DNA of 64,000 bases from Rhodobacter sp. (lineage in GTDB: Bacteria; Pseudomonadota; Alphaproteobacteria; Rhodobacterales; Rhodobacteraceae), in assembly GCA_027484145.1 (NCBI GenBank), contig JAIXUH010000013.1, forward strand, positions 372,001-436,000, in the 5' to 3' direction. Positions 30,144-38,754 of the stretch are shown one piece after another. The position numbers and the translations under genes are program-made. Under the pieces are notes generated by a model. The model had not been told where the DNA came from. It ran no database searches and worked only from the letters and a program-made list of their open reading frames with translations. Each line of letters starts with the position of its first letter. Position 1 is the first letter of the stretch.

Positions 30144-32380
30144 TGCACCTGCCCCCCAACCATCGGGGCCGCGCTGGGCTGGGCCTTCATCAGATGCGCC
30201 AGAACGGCGTCACGCGGCCCATCGACCGCGAGTTTGCCATTCTGCAAGATCACCGTTCGCGTCGTCAGTTGCAAAATCGGCACGCGGTGGGTGGCGATGA
30301 TGGCGGTCCGCCCCTCCAGCCAGACCCGCAGCCGGCTGACCAGCGTGCTTTCCAGAGTCTGGTCCAATGCGGCAGTCGGCTCATCCAGAATGGCCACAAC
30401 AGGGTCTTGCAACCAGATGCGGGCCCAACCGATGGATTGGCGTTGCCCGACCGAAAGGCCTTCGCCCATTTCCTTGATCTCCAGATCCAGCCCGCGCGGA
30501 TGGTTGCGGACAAACTGGCCCAACCCGGCGAAATCGAGGGCATCCAGCAGGCGGTCGTCGTCACGCTCCAGCTGAGTGGTGTTCAGGTTGTCGCGCAGGG
30601 TGCCTGCGAACAGCCGCACCTCTTGACCCAGATAGCCGATGCCCCGGCGCAGATCGCGCGGGTGGACCTGGCCCAGATCAACACCGTCGATCAGAACGCG
30701 TCCGCCCGTCGGGTCATAGAGACCCGCCAACAGCCTGAGTAGGGTCGATTTACCCGAACCGTTGGTGCCGAGCACTGCGATATGCTGACCGGCGGGAATG
30801 CTGAGAGCCGGTATATCGACGGTGGGCGACGACTGGGCATCATAGCGGAATTCAAGGTGGCGCAGTTCGAAGGTACCAAGCAGTTTTTCGCGACGCAGAT
30901 ACTTGCGGCCCGCGGCTTCGGCCTGCTCGGCCTCGGCAATCAGATCCAACGCCTCTAGCGCGGCTTTCACGTTGGACCAGCGCGCCATGGTGGCTGAAAG
31001 CTGAGACAGCGGGCCGAGGGTGCGGCCTGTCAGGATGCCGATGGAAATGATGGTGCCCACGGTAAAATTGCCCGCAAAGACCATATAAGTGCCGAACATC
31101 ACGGCGCCGACGTAAGTGGCCTGCTGCACCCCTTGCGCCCAATAGGTCAACAGAGAGGTCAGTTTGCGCTGCTCGGACGACTTGACGGCAGAGAGTGTCA
31201 CCAGTTCCGACCACAACCGCTTCATCCGGTCTTCGCCACGGGTGATCGTCACGGTTTCATGCTCGAACACCGCCTCAAACAGCAGTTTGGCCTGTTTGGT
31301 AGTGGCGCCCTGACTGGCTTGCGTCAAAGCGATCATGCGGCGGCGCATGAGGAAGCCGGGCAGCACCATCAGGATACCGCCAGCGATCAGCACCCAGACC
31401 AGATTGCCCCCGATGGAGGCAACGAGGGCAAGAAAGATCAGGATGAACGGGAGGTCCGCCATGGTGCCAATGGTGGTGGCGGTAAAGAATTCCCGCACCG
31501 AGCCGAATTCGCGCATTGCGTTGAAGATCTGGCTGGGGCGGCGTTCCTGTGGATTGGCCTTCATGCCCAGCAAGCGCGACATCAGGCGGTCCTGCACCAC
31601 CATTTCAATCCGGCGGCCCGTCAGATCCATCAGGCCCGACCGCGCAGCCTTGAGCAAGCCTTCAAGGAAGATTGCAAGGAAGGCGCCAAGGGCCAGAACC
31701 CACAGTGTCGGCTCTGATTGGTGCGGAATGACGCGGTCATAGACCTGCATCGAAAAGAGGGCGACCGAAACGGCAAGAAGGTTGGCAACCAGCGACCCTG
31801 CGGCAACTTCGGCGAGCTGGCGGCGATAGCGCGAAAACTCGCCCCAGAACCAATGGGCGCCAACGGCCTCTGTGTGCCGGGCTTCAAGATCGGCCATCGT
31901 CGTGCGGGCGCGCAAGATTCGACCTGCATAGACACTCTTGAAGTCGGCCGCAGGCACCTCGGCCCGGCAATCCGGGGCGGATGGATCATATATGTCGATG
32001 CCATCTTCGGTCTGGGCCAAGACCAGAACGACCTGGCCCGACGTCATCTCGGCCAAGGCAGGCCAATGGTCCGGTCCGGGTTTCGGGGCCTTTTCGACGC
32101 GCGCCGTCAGCCCGGTGCCCAGAAAGGCGGCACAGACTTCATCAAGGCCAAGCTTGCCGGACCCGGCGGCGATCTGGATATGCTCCAGCAGATCGGCAGA
32201 AGAAATCTCTGCCCCCAGAAAGCCTGCATAGACACTGGCCAGATGCGCGCGGTTCATGGCGCGGTTGGTGTGACGCGGGCGCGATTTGCGGGTGGACGGC
32301 GCCGGACGTGACGAAGCGGGGCCAGCTTGCGCGGCCCGCGCGGCATTCATGTCAAAGGAGATGACCCTGTCGGTCGTCAC
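30140..32380 (-). CDS. Type I secretion ABC permease/ATPase (LapB-like)
   Basis: A 746-residue exporter half-transporter. The N-terminal region (about 45-175) resembles a C39-peptidase-like domain without a visible catalytic cysteine, as in LapB/HlyB systems that do not cleave a leader. Six membrane helices occupy about 195-470. The nucleotide-binding domain has Walker A GTNGSGKST, signature LSVGQRQ and Walker B VVAILDEPTAALD, with the H-loop in IIATHRVP. The ATG overlaps the tolC stop by 4 bases. It should energise export of the neighbouring adhesin. Confidence 0.93.
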   Translation of the reverse strand: MTTDRVISFDMNAARAAQAGPASSRPAPSTRKSRPRHTNRAMNRAHLASVYAGFLGAEISSADLLEHIQIAAGSGKLGLDEVCAAFLGTGLTARVEKAPKPGPDHWPALAEMTSGQVVLVLAQTEDGIDIYDPSAPDCRAEVPAADFKSVYAGRILRARTTMADLEARHTEAVGAHWFWGEFSRYRRQLAEVAAGSLVANLLAVSVALFSMQVYDRVIPHQSEPTLWVLALGAFLAIFLEGLLKAARSGLMDLTGRRIEMVVQDRLMSRLLGMKANPQERRPSQIFNAMREFGSVREFFTATTIGTMADLPFILIFLALVASIGGNLVWVLIAGGILMVLPGFLMRRRMIALTQASQGATTKQAKLLFEAVFEHETVTITRGEDRMKRLWSELVTLSAVKSSEQRKLTSLLTYWAQGVQQATYVGAVMFGTYMVFAGNFTVGTIISIGILTGRTLGPLSQLSATMARWSNVKAALEALDLIAEAEQAEAAGRKYLRREKLLGTFELRHLEFRYDAQSSPTVDIPALSIPAGQHIAVLGTNGSGKSTLLRLLAGLYDPTGGRVLIDGVDLGQVHPRDLRRGIGYLGQEVRLFAGTLRDNLNTTQLERDDDRLLDALDFAGLGQFVRNHPRGLDLEIKEMGEGLSVGQRQSIGWARIWLQDPVVAILDEPTAALDQTLESTLVSRLRVWLEGRTAIIATHRVPILQLTTRTVILQNGKLAVDGPRDAVLAHLMKAQPSAAPMVGGQVQ

Positions 32381-33717
32381 ATCCTTATCCCGTCCACAAG
32401 GACCCCCCGTTCCATGGCAATCTGCAAGCGCAGGTTTGCTGCAAGATACTTGAGCGCGACCTGATCGCGTTCGGCGCGTGCAAAGGATTCGTATTGCTGG
32501 ACCAGTTCCAGCAAGGTGCGGCGCCCGACCTTGTATTGCTCGGTGAACAGGTCGAGGTTGCCACTGGTCTGGCGCAGCACCTCGGCCCCTTCGGCCTCGC
32601 GGCTTTGGATGGTTTCCATTTCGCGGCTCAGGGCCACGATGCGGCGATTGGCATCCTCGGCGGCCTGAGCCGTGCGCCGCCCGGCCAGATCACCCGCCGC
32701 ATTCAGGGCCTGACGTTCTGCGCCACTGCCAAAGCCGAGGCCACCACCGCTGATCGATAGCCCGCCATCGACCCCACCTTTGCCCAAAGAGGCATTGGCG
32801 CGCAGGCCGGGGATCATATCTGCCTTGGCCATATCCGCCTCGGCCATGTCACGTGCGCCTTCGCTGCGCGCTTTCAGCACAGACAGGGGTTCGGGCGTTG
32901 GTGTATCGGGCGGCAGAGCTTGCAGACCCGCGGTTTGCGGGATCGCACGCGTGGTCATGGCGGCCAGTTCGGCGCGGGCCGTCGCTTCGGCCTGACGGTC
33001 GGCGGTCAAGATGGCCTGCATTTCGGCAAGCTTTTGCGACAGCACCCGGTGTTCGGAGCGGTCGGACAGCCCGCCATCAACTCGCAGCGACATGATCCGC
33101 TCAAACTCGGCCAGTTTCAGAGTGGCGCGTTCGGTTACGGTAGCCTGTTCCTGTGCCTTGGCGGCCGTCAGATGGAACTTCAGGCCATCATAGACCCTTT
33201 TGTTCACCTCGGAGGCCCAGGTGACGGCTGCCACCTCGACATCGGCGGCGGCGTGGGCGCGTTCCGCCTTGCGGCGGCCAGCGTCAAACAGGGTCTGTTC
33301 CACCAGCAAACTTGCAGCAAGTGAGCCGAGCGATGTCAGGCTGACATCGGGGCCGATGGAGGGAAGCCAGTTTTTGGCCCGCGCCTGCGCGCGCAGTTGC
33401 GACACGCGCAGTTCCGCCGAGGCGACACCAGCCCCCGCTTCGGTCACGGCGGCCGCGATTTCGGCGTAGGGGCCAGAGGGTGGCAGGATGGATTTGCGCG
33501 CCTGCAGATCATCAATGACCGAAGAACGCACCTCACCCTTGGGCGAAAGTGACGGAAGCGAGGGGTCGGCAGGGGCCCTGCCCGCGCCAAACCCCAATTT
33601 CGTTACATCTGCCAGGCCCCCGGCACCGACGCAGGCGCCGAGAAGGCCGCAGGCACCCAGAGCCAGAGCGAGGCGAAGCGCCCCGGCCCTGACCTGCATC
33701 CCTTTCGCTTTGGGCAT
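32377..33717 (-). CDS. TolC-family outer-membrane channel, probable lipoprotein
   Basis: A 446-residue outer-membrane efflux protein with two copies of the TolC alpha/beta pattern: the first half is around VTEAGAGVASAELRVSQLRAQ, the second around FTEQYKVGRRTLLELVQQYES, a highly conserved segment. The N-terminus carries a signal with two lipobox-like sites, LGAC ending at Cys23 and LGAC ending at Cys29, so lipid anchoring is likely. It lies 14 bases after the adhesin stop and overlaps the ABC gene by 4 bases, which assigns it to this secretion system. Confidence 0.9.
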   Translation of the reverse strand: MPKAKGMQVRAGALRLALALGACGLLGACVGAGGLADVTKLGFGAGRAPADPSLPSLSPKGEVRSSVIDDLQARKSILPPSGPYAEIAAAVTEAGAGVASAELRVSQLRAQARAKNWLPSIGPDVSLTSLGSLAASLLVEQTLFDAGRRKAERAHAAADVEVAAVTWASEVNKRVYDGLKFHLTAAKAQEQATVTERATLKLAEFERIMSLRVDGGLSDRSEHRVLSQKLAEMQAILTADRQAEATARAELAAMTTRAIPQTAGLQALPPDTPTPEPLSVLKARSEGARDMAEADMAKADMIPGLRANASLGKGGVDGGLSISGGGLGFGSGAERQALNAAGDLAGRRTAQAAEDANRRIVALSREMETIQSREAEGAEVLRQTSGNLDLFTEQYKVGRRTLLELVQQYESFARAERDQVALKYLAANLRLQIAMERGVLVDGIRM

Positions 33718-33731
33718 GTTATTGGCCCCTG

Positions 33732-36700
33732 TCAGACGGTCGAGATATCGTCGTCCAACAGCACAGTCGCCCCGGAGGAGCCGACCGTATAGATGTTGTA
33801 GGTTTCGCCGTCGACCTCTTGCGTGCGGCCCGTATTGGTGCCGCCCAAGATCGAGACCTGATCATCGGCATCGCCTTTGATGAGCATCGTCTTGTCGGCG
33901 CCGGTCAGGTTCAGGATCTGCGCTTCGGTGATGGTCATCTCGGCGTCGGGCGCGAAGGTCAGGTCGATGGCCGAGAAGTCAAAGTTCGACAATCCGGCGC
34001 GGTTGAGATCGATCTCTGGCGCGTTGGTGTTGTTCACCACCAAGAGGGTCGAGCTTTCGTTGCCCGCCACATCGGTGGTGTTGACCACCAGATAGCTGCC
34101 GTCGGGCACCGGGGTCGAGGTGAAGCCACCCGAACCGTTGTAGGTGCCGAAGGTCACGTTCTGGGTGCCGAACACCTCGTCCACCGTGCGGACAGCGTCG
34201 ATATCGGTGGTGTTGCCGTTGGAGTCGATGCGGGTGAAGTCGTAGGTCTCGTTGACCTCATCCGTTTCAAGACGCGTCATGCCGATGGCGTTGCGGGTGA
34301 ACTGCACCACATCCGGCGCGCCGGGGGCGATGGTGTCAACCGACAGGTCCTGCGTATAGCTGGCAACGTTGCCGGCAATATCCGTGGCGGTCACGGTAAC
34401 GGTGTGGTCCGAGTCGCCGCGCGGCAGGTTCGAGCCGGTAAAGGTTGTCGACCACTGGCCTTGGGCGTTCGAGGTGACGGTCATGCTGCCGGCCCCCGAG
34501 ATCTGCACCACAACCGTGGCGCCCGGTTCTGCCGTACCGGCAACAACCAGACCCTGCGCTGCCTCTTCCGCGTTCAGATAGCCGTCGGTGGACAGTTCTG
34601 CCGTGGCCGGAGCAAAGTTGCGCACAATGCGGTCAACGTCGACCTCTTCGGTGTGGACGCGGGTATTCCCCACCGCATCTGTCGCCGTCGCGGTCAGTGT
34701 CGCTGTTGTTTCGCCCGCCGGGATTTCGCTGGTCGGGATCGTGACGGACCAAACGCCGTTCGCGGCGACCGTTGCGGTGTGCGGGATGCCACCTTCGAGT
34801 TGGACGATCACAGTCGACCCAGCCTCGACCGTGCCGGTCACGGTCAGGCCGCGCGCCGCTTCGGTCTGGTTTACCACCTCATCCGGGCCAGCCGACAGGC
34901 TGGTGCGGGTCAGCGGCACCACTTCGGTATCGACATTCATCGCATGGGTTGTGGTGGCCACGTTGCCAAGCGCATCGGTGGACCGCACGGCAACCGTGCT
35001 GGCATAGGTGCCCGTGGGCACGTCACCGGCGGCGAAGACCGCGCTCCATGCACCATTGGCGCCCGCAGTCACGGTCCGGGTGGTGCCTTCGAAGGTGACC
35101 TCGACCGTGGCGCCTGCCTCGGCGGTGCCTGTCAGGGTGATGCCCGCGCCTTGTTCGGCAGAGGACACGATGTTGTCACCGCCCACCTGCCCGGCATTCA
35201 CCGTGACGGCGGTTTCCGTGTCGATGGTCAGGGTGCGGGTGGCCGTATCGACGTTGCCCGCCACATCTGTTGCAGTCACGGTCACCGGCGCGGTATAGGC
35301 CCCGGCCGGGATTTCGCCTGCCGCGTAGGTGGCCGACCAAGTGCCATCAGCGCCCGCTGTCACGGTTCGGCTGGTCGTGCCTTCGAGTGCGACAACCACG
35401 GTTGCACCGGCCTCGGCCGTGCCGGTCAGGGTAAAGCCTGCCGAACGTTCGGCACCGGAAACCTTGTCGTCACCCACCTGATTTGCCGCGATGGTCACAT
35501 CTGTTTGGGTATCGATCTGGATGCTGCGCGTGGCGGACGAAGTGTTGCCGATGCTGTCCGTGGCGCGAACCGTAGCCGTGGTGGACGAGGTACCCGCCGG
35601 AATGGTCGATCCGGCAAAGGTGGTGGTCCAGCTGCCATCGGCGGCGACGGTGGCCGCCTGCGTGGTGCCGTTCCATTCGACATTGACCGTCGAGCCGGGC
35701 TGCGAGGTGCCCGTCATGGTCACGCCAGCCGCCGCTTCCACCGCGTTGACGATGTTGTCGGTTGCGATCGGATCGGGAGAGAAGGCAACCGTGGCTTCGG
35801 TATCGATGCTGAAGCTGCGCGACGAGGACGAGGTATTGCCCGCCGCGTCAACCGTCGATGCTGTGACAGTGGCCTGATAGGTGCCGCCCTGCAACGTGCC
35901 GGGGGCAAAGGTTACCGACCATGCGCCGTCGCTGCCCGCGGTGACGGTGCGCGAAACGCCGCCGACCTCGAGCGTGATGACCGCGCCTGCGGTTGTGGTG
36001 CCTGTCACGGCAAAACCAGCGTCGAATTCGCTTTGCGACACGGTGTTGTCGGCGGTGACTGCATTGATCGCCACAGGATGCGGCACGGTATCAAGCACCA
36101 GCGTATCGGTCACCGTGGTGGTGTTTCCGTTGACGTCGGTCGAGACGACGGTAACGGTCGTCTCGCGCTCGCCGCCCTCGACCTGCGCCGGGGTAAAGGT
36201 CACCGACCAGGTGCCATCTGCGGCAACCGTTGCCGTTTGCGTGGCTGTGCCGACACGCACCGAAATGGATGCGCCCGCTTCGCCTTCACCAGCGATGGTG
36301 ACGCCATCCTGATATTCGACAAGGTTCTCGACATCGCCCGTGCTTTTGGTGCCATCGGTTACTTCAACCGGCGGCGGGGTCATGTCGATCAGGTAGTTGG
36401 GTCCATCCAGTGTGACGGAAGGGCCGTTGGGCTGGGTCACCACGGCTGTGGTGGTATAGCTGCCATCCGGTGGCAGGTTGGGGCCGGTAAAGGTGACACC
36501 CCATGTGCCCGTGGGCGTAATCGTGGTGGTCTGTGTCAGATTGCCGATGGTCACCACAACGGTATCACCCGGCTCGCCCGTGCCCGTTACGGAAACGGTC
36601 GGCGTGGGGGTGTTGGTGGTCAGCGTCAGGCTGGCATTCGGGTTATCAACCGTCGGCACGGCCCGGTCATCGTCATCATCATCATCATCGTCGTCATCGT

Positions 36701-37538
36701 CATCGTCATCATCGTCGTCGCCACCCGGGCCGGTGTCATCACCGTCGTCATCATCATCATCGTCGTCGTCGTCATCACCACCGGGGCCGGTGTCGTCGCC
36801 GTCGTCGTCATCATCATCGTCGTCGTCGCCACCAGGACCGGTGTCGTCGCCGTCATCATCATCGTCATCGTCGTCACCGCCGGGGCCGGTGTCATCGCCG
36901 TCGTCATCATCATCATCGTCGTCGCCACCGGGGCCGGTGTCATCGCCGTCGTCATCATCATCGTCATCGCCGCCGGGGCCAGTGTCATCGCCACCCCCAC
37001 CCCCACCGCCGCCACCGCCGCCGCTGGTGGCAAGGCCAAGGCCAACGATGCCAAGCGCACCTGCGCCAAGGCCACCTGCGCCACCCAGAAGGGCGGGGGC
37101 GAAGATGCCCATGCCGGCGGGTTCGTCAGACACTGCTGCGCCGTCAACGACCATGTCCGCTTCGGTAAAGCGAAGGTCGTCCAGCGGGCTCCACTTTTCC
37201 CAGCCTTGGGCGGGGCCATAGTTGGCCGCCAGAACGCCGTCGCTGCCAGCGGTAAAGCCGACTTCGGTGATTTCGCCACCGGAGGAGAGGTAAAGGTGGT
37301 TCGCGCCGGGTTCGCCATCGAAGTAGCCGGCCATCACGATCACACGGCCATCGGCAAGCTTGATCACAAGATCCTTGCCCTGCTGTTCATAGGCGACAAC
37401 GCTGGCCGGAGAGATGTTGAGAGAGACGCTGTCCCCCGCACCGACCTGAATGAAATTGCCCTGTTCGGCGCCAGCGACCGAACCTTGCTGATGACCGCCC
37501 GCAGAATCGCGGACAGCGAATTGAATCGCTGAAACCAT
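33732..37538 (-). CDS. Large Bap/Lap-like adhesin with poly-Asp linker and eight Ig-like repeats, T1SS substrate
   Basis: About 1268 residues. Residues 1-170 form an N-terminal Bap-type prefix module with beta-rich sequence and a hydrophobic Gly/Ala segment (FAPALLGGAGGLGAGALGIV). A poly-Gly run then leads to residues about 184-290, where six DDTGPGG linkers separate aspartate runs of 7, 8, 8, 9, 11 and 18. Eight Ig-like repeats of about 95 residues follow, each with a GTxEAGATV-like start and DGTWSVTF-like centre. The last roughly 120 residues contain a T1SS-type end (TYNIYTVGSSGATVLLDDDIS). No RTX nonapeptides were seen. The start at 37538 follows GGCGGAG. It is the first gene of its export operon. 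Confidence 0.88.
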   Translation of the reverse strand: MVSAIQFAVRDSAGGHQQGSVAGAEQGNFIQVGAGDSVSLNISPASVVAYEQQGKDLVIKLADGRVIVMAGYFDGEPGANHLYLSSGGEITEVGFTAGSDGVLAANYGPAQGWEKWSPLDDLRFTEADMVVDGAAVSDEPAGMGIFAPALLGGAGGLGAGALGIVGLGLATSGGGGGGGGGGGDDTGPGGDDDDDDDGDDTGPGGDDDDDDDDGDDTGPGGDDDDDDDDGDDTGPGGDDDDDDDDDGDDTGPGGDDDDDDDDDDDGDDTGPGGDDDDDDDDDDDDDDDDDDRAVPTVDNPNASLTLTTNTPTPTVSVTGTGEPGDTVVVTIGNLTQTTTITPTGTWGVTFTGPNLPPDGSYTTTAVVTQPNGPSVTLDGPNYLIDMTPPPVEVTDGTKSTGDVENLVEYQDGVTIAGEGEAGASISVRVGTATQTATVAADGTWSVTFTPAQVEGGERETTVTVVSTDVNGNTTTVTDTLVLDTVPHPVAINAVTADNTVSQSEFDAGFAVTGTTTAGAVITLEVGGVSRTVTAGSDGAWSVTFAPGTLQGGTYQATVTASTVDAAGNTSSSSRSFSIDTEATVAFSPDPIATDNIVNAVEAAAGVTMTGTSQPGSTVNVEWNGTTQAATVAADGSWTTTFAGSTIPAGTSSTTATVRATDSIGNTSSATRSIQIDTQTDVTIAANQVGDDKVSGAERSAGFTLTGTAEAGATVVVALEGTTSRTVTAGADGTWSATYAAGEIPAGAYTAPVTVTATDVAGNVDTATRTLTIDTETAVTVNAGQVGGDNIVSSAEQGAGITLTGTAEAGATVEVTFEGTTRTVTAGANGAWSAVFAAGDVPTGTYASTVAVRSTDALGNVATTTHAMNVDTEVVPLTRTSLSAGPDEVVNQTEAARGLTVTGTVEAGSTVIVQLEGGIPHTATVAANGVWSVTIPTSEIPAGETTATLTATATDAVGNTRVHTEEVDVDRIVRNFAPATAELSTDGYLNAEEAAQGLVVAGTAEPGATVVVQISGAGSMTVTSNAQGQWSTTFTGSNLPRGDSDHTVTVTATDIAGNVASYTQDLSVDTIAPGAPDVVQFTRNAIGMTRLETDEVNETYDFTRIDSNGNTTDIDAVRTVDEVFGTQNVTFGTYNGSGGFTSTPVPDGSYLVVNTTDVAGNESSTLLVVNNTNAPEIDLNRAGLSNFDFSAIDLTFAPDAEMTITEAQILNLTGADKTMLIKGDADDQVSILGGTNTGRTQEVDGETYNIYTVGSSGATVLLDDDISTV
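36666..36989 (-). repeat. Coding microsatellite: GAY (Asp) runs separated by DDTGPGG linkers
   Basis: On the plus strand this reads as long GTC/ATC trinucleotide runs interrupted by linker copies GCC(A/G)CCGGGGCCGGTGT-like. In the direction of translation the aspartate runs are 7, 8, 8, 9, 11 and 18 codons. A Gly run follows upstream (about 36990-37025). Trinucleotide runs of this kind can change length without breaking frame. Confidence 0.95.
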
Positions 37539-37755
37539 TGTACTACTCCGCCTCATATCCGGGCTGATTATTGCGCCCGTTGTGTTTTTATAGCCCCCGT
37601 TCGGGGTGCCCTTGCGGCAGTCTTACAACGATTTTGATACCATTTCTAGGCCAGAAGTATTAGGGCAACACATATTATGCAATTTTACCCATCACATGTG
37701 CTGTAGCGCCACAGATGATCAACCTATTGTAGCTGGCCCATGAAACTTTGGTAAA

Positions 37756-38754
37756 TCAGCGCAGCCGAAGCCCGTCTTTTCCAAAGAAGAACGCCCTCGT
37801 TTCATCTATATCTAGCGACGCGGTCTGGTCCACCGCAAAATCATGTTCGCCAAACAACCGAACGGTCAACAGGCCGTGCGGTTCGCATCGCAGATAGACC
37901 AGCGTTTCCCCCCCCAGTTTTTCAACATGGCTGACCATCCCACCGATCTGCCCCCCCGCCGGAACGATCCGCAGATGTTCGGGCCGGATGCCGATGGTTT
38001 CGCCCGCCTTGCCCAAGGCAGCGGCCCTCAGGAAGTTCATCTGCGGGCTGCCGATGAACCCGGCAACAAAGGTGTTTGCGGGGTTGTTATATAGCTCCAT
38101 CGGGCTGCCAACCTGTTCAACCCGGCCTTCGCGCAGCACCACGATACGGTCGGCCAGCGTCATCGCCTCGACCTGATCATGGGTGACATAGATCATCGTG
38201 GCCCCAAGATCGCGATGCAAGCGCGCAATTTCGATCCTTGTGGCCACGCGCAGGGCGGCGTCAAGGTTCGACAGAGGTTCGTCAAACAGGAACAGCTTTG
38301 GCGTGCGCACAATTGCCCGCCCGATGGCCACACGCTGACGCTGGCCGCCGGACAGTTCGGCCGGGCGGCGATCCAGCAGCTTTTCAAGCGACAGCATGTT
38401 CGCCGCGCGGTCGGTTGATTTCTGGATTTCGGCCTTTGACACGCCCGCCTGTTTCAGCGCCAGCCCCATGTTATCCCGCACGGTCAAGTGCGGATAAAGC
38501 GCGTAAGACTGGAACACCATCGCCAGTTCGCGCTTGGCCGGGGCCACGTCATTCACCCGCTTGCCATCCAGCAGGATATCACCGCCCGAGGCATCCTCCA
38601 GCCCGGCGATGATGCGCAACAGTGTCGATTTTCCACAGCCCGACGGGCCGACAAAAACGCAGAACTCACCCTCTTTCACGGCAAGGTCGACACCCTTGAT
38701 CACATCGGTGCTGCCAAAGGTTTTGGTGACGGATTTCAGTTCAAGCGCGCCCAT
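37756..38754 (-). CDS. Sugar ABC transporter ATP-binding protein (UgpC/MalK type)
   Basis: A 332-residue ATPase. It has Walker A GPSGCGKST, Q-loop VFQSYALYPHLTV, signature LSGGQRQR, Walker B LFLFDEPLSNLDAAL and H-loop TH in IYVTHDQVEA. A C-terminal OB/TOBE regulatory domain (about 235-332) contains GIRPEHL. This class energises CUT1 sugar importers. It is last in the operon, and its ATG overlaps the oxidoreductase stop by 14 bases. An upstream ATG at 38766 is possible but adds four unconserved residues. Confidence 0.93.
   Translation of the reverse strand: MGALELKSVTKTFGSTDVIKGVDLAVKEGEFCVFVGPSGCGKSTLLRIIAGLEDASGGDILLDGKRVNDVAPAKRELAMVFQSYALYPHLTVRDNMGLALKQAGVSKAEIQKSTDRAANMLSLEKLLDRRPAELSGGQRQRVAIGRAIVRTPKLFLFDEPLSNLDAALRVATRIEIARLHRDLGATMIYVTHDQVEAMTLADRIVVLREGRVEQVGSPMELYNNPANTFVAGFIGSPQMNFLRAAALGKAGETIGIRPEHLRIVPAGGQIGGMVSHVEKLGGETLVYLRCEPHGLLTVRLFGEHDFAVDQTASLDIDETRAFFFGKDGLRLR

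Noticed and set aside
36666-36989. Regular short repeats resembling a CRISPR array
   Set aside because: Repeat units are coding GAY runs in frame with the adhesin; spacers are not unique and no cas genes are present.
33819-37532. Open frame of 1237 codons on the plus strand opposite the adhesin
   Set aside because: It is a GC-skewed antisense shadow of the Ig-repeat and Asp-run gene. The product is Arg/His/Gly-rich noise with poly-Ile/Val from the GAY runs and lacks any domain.
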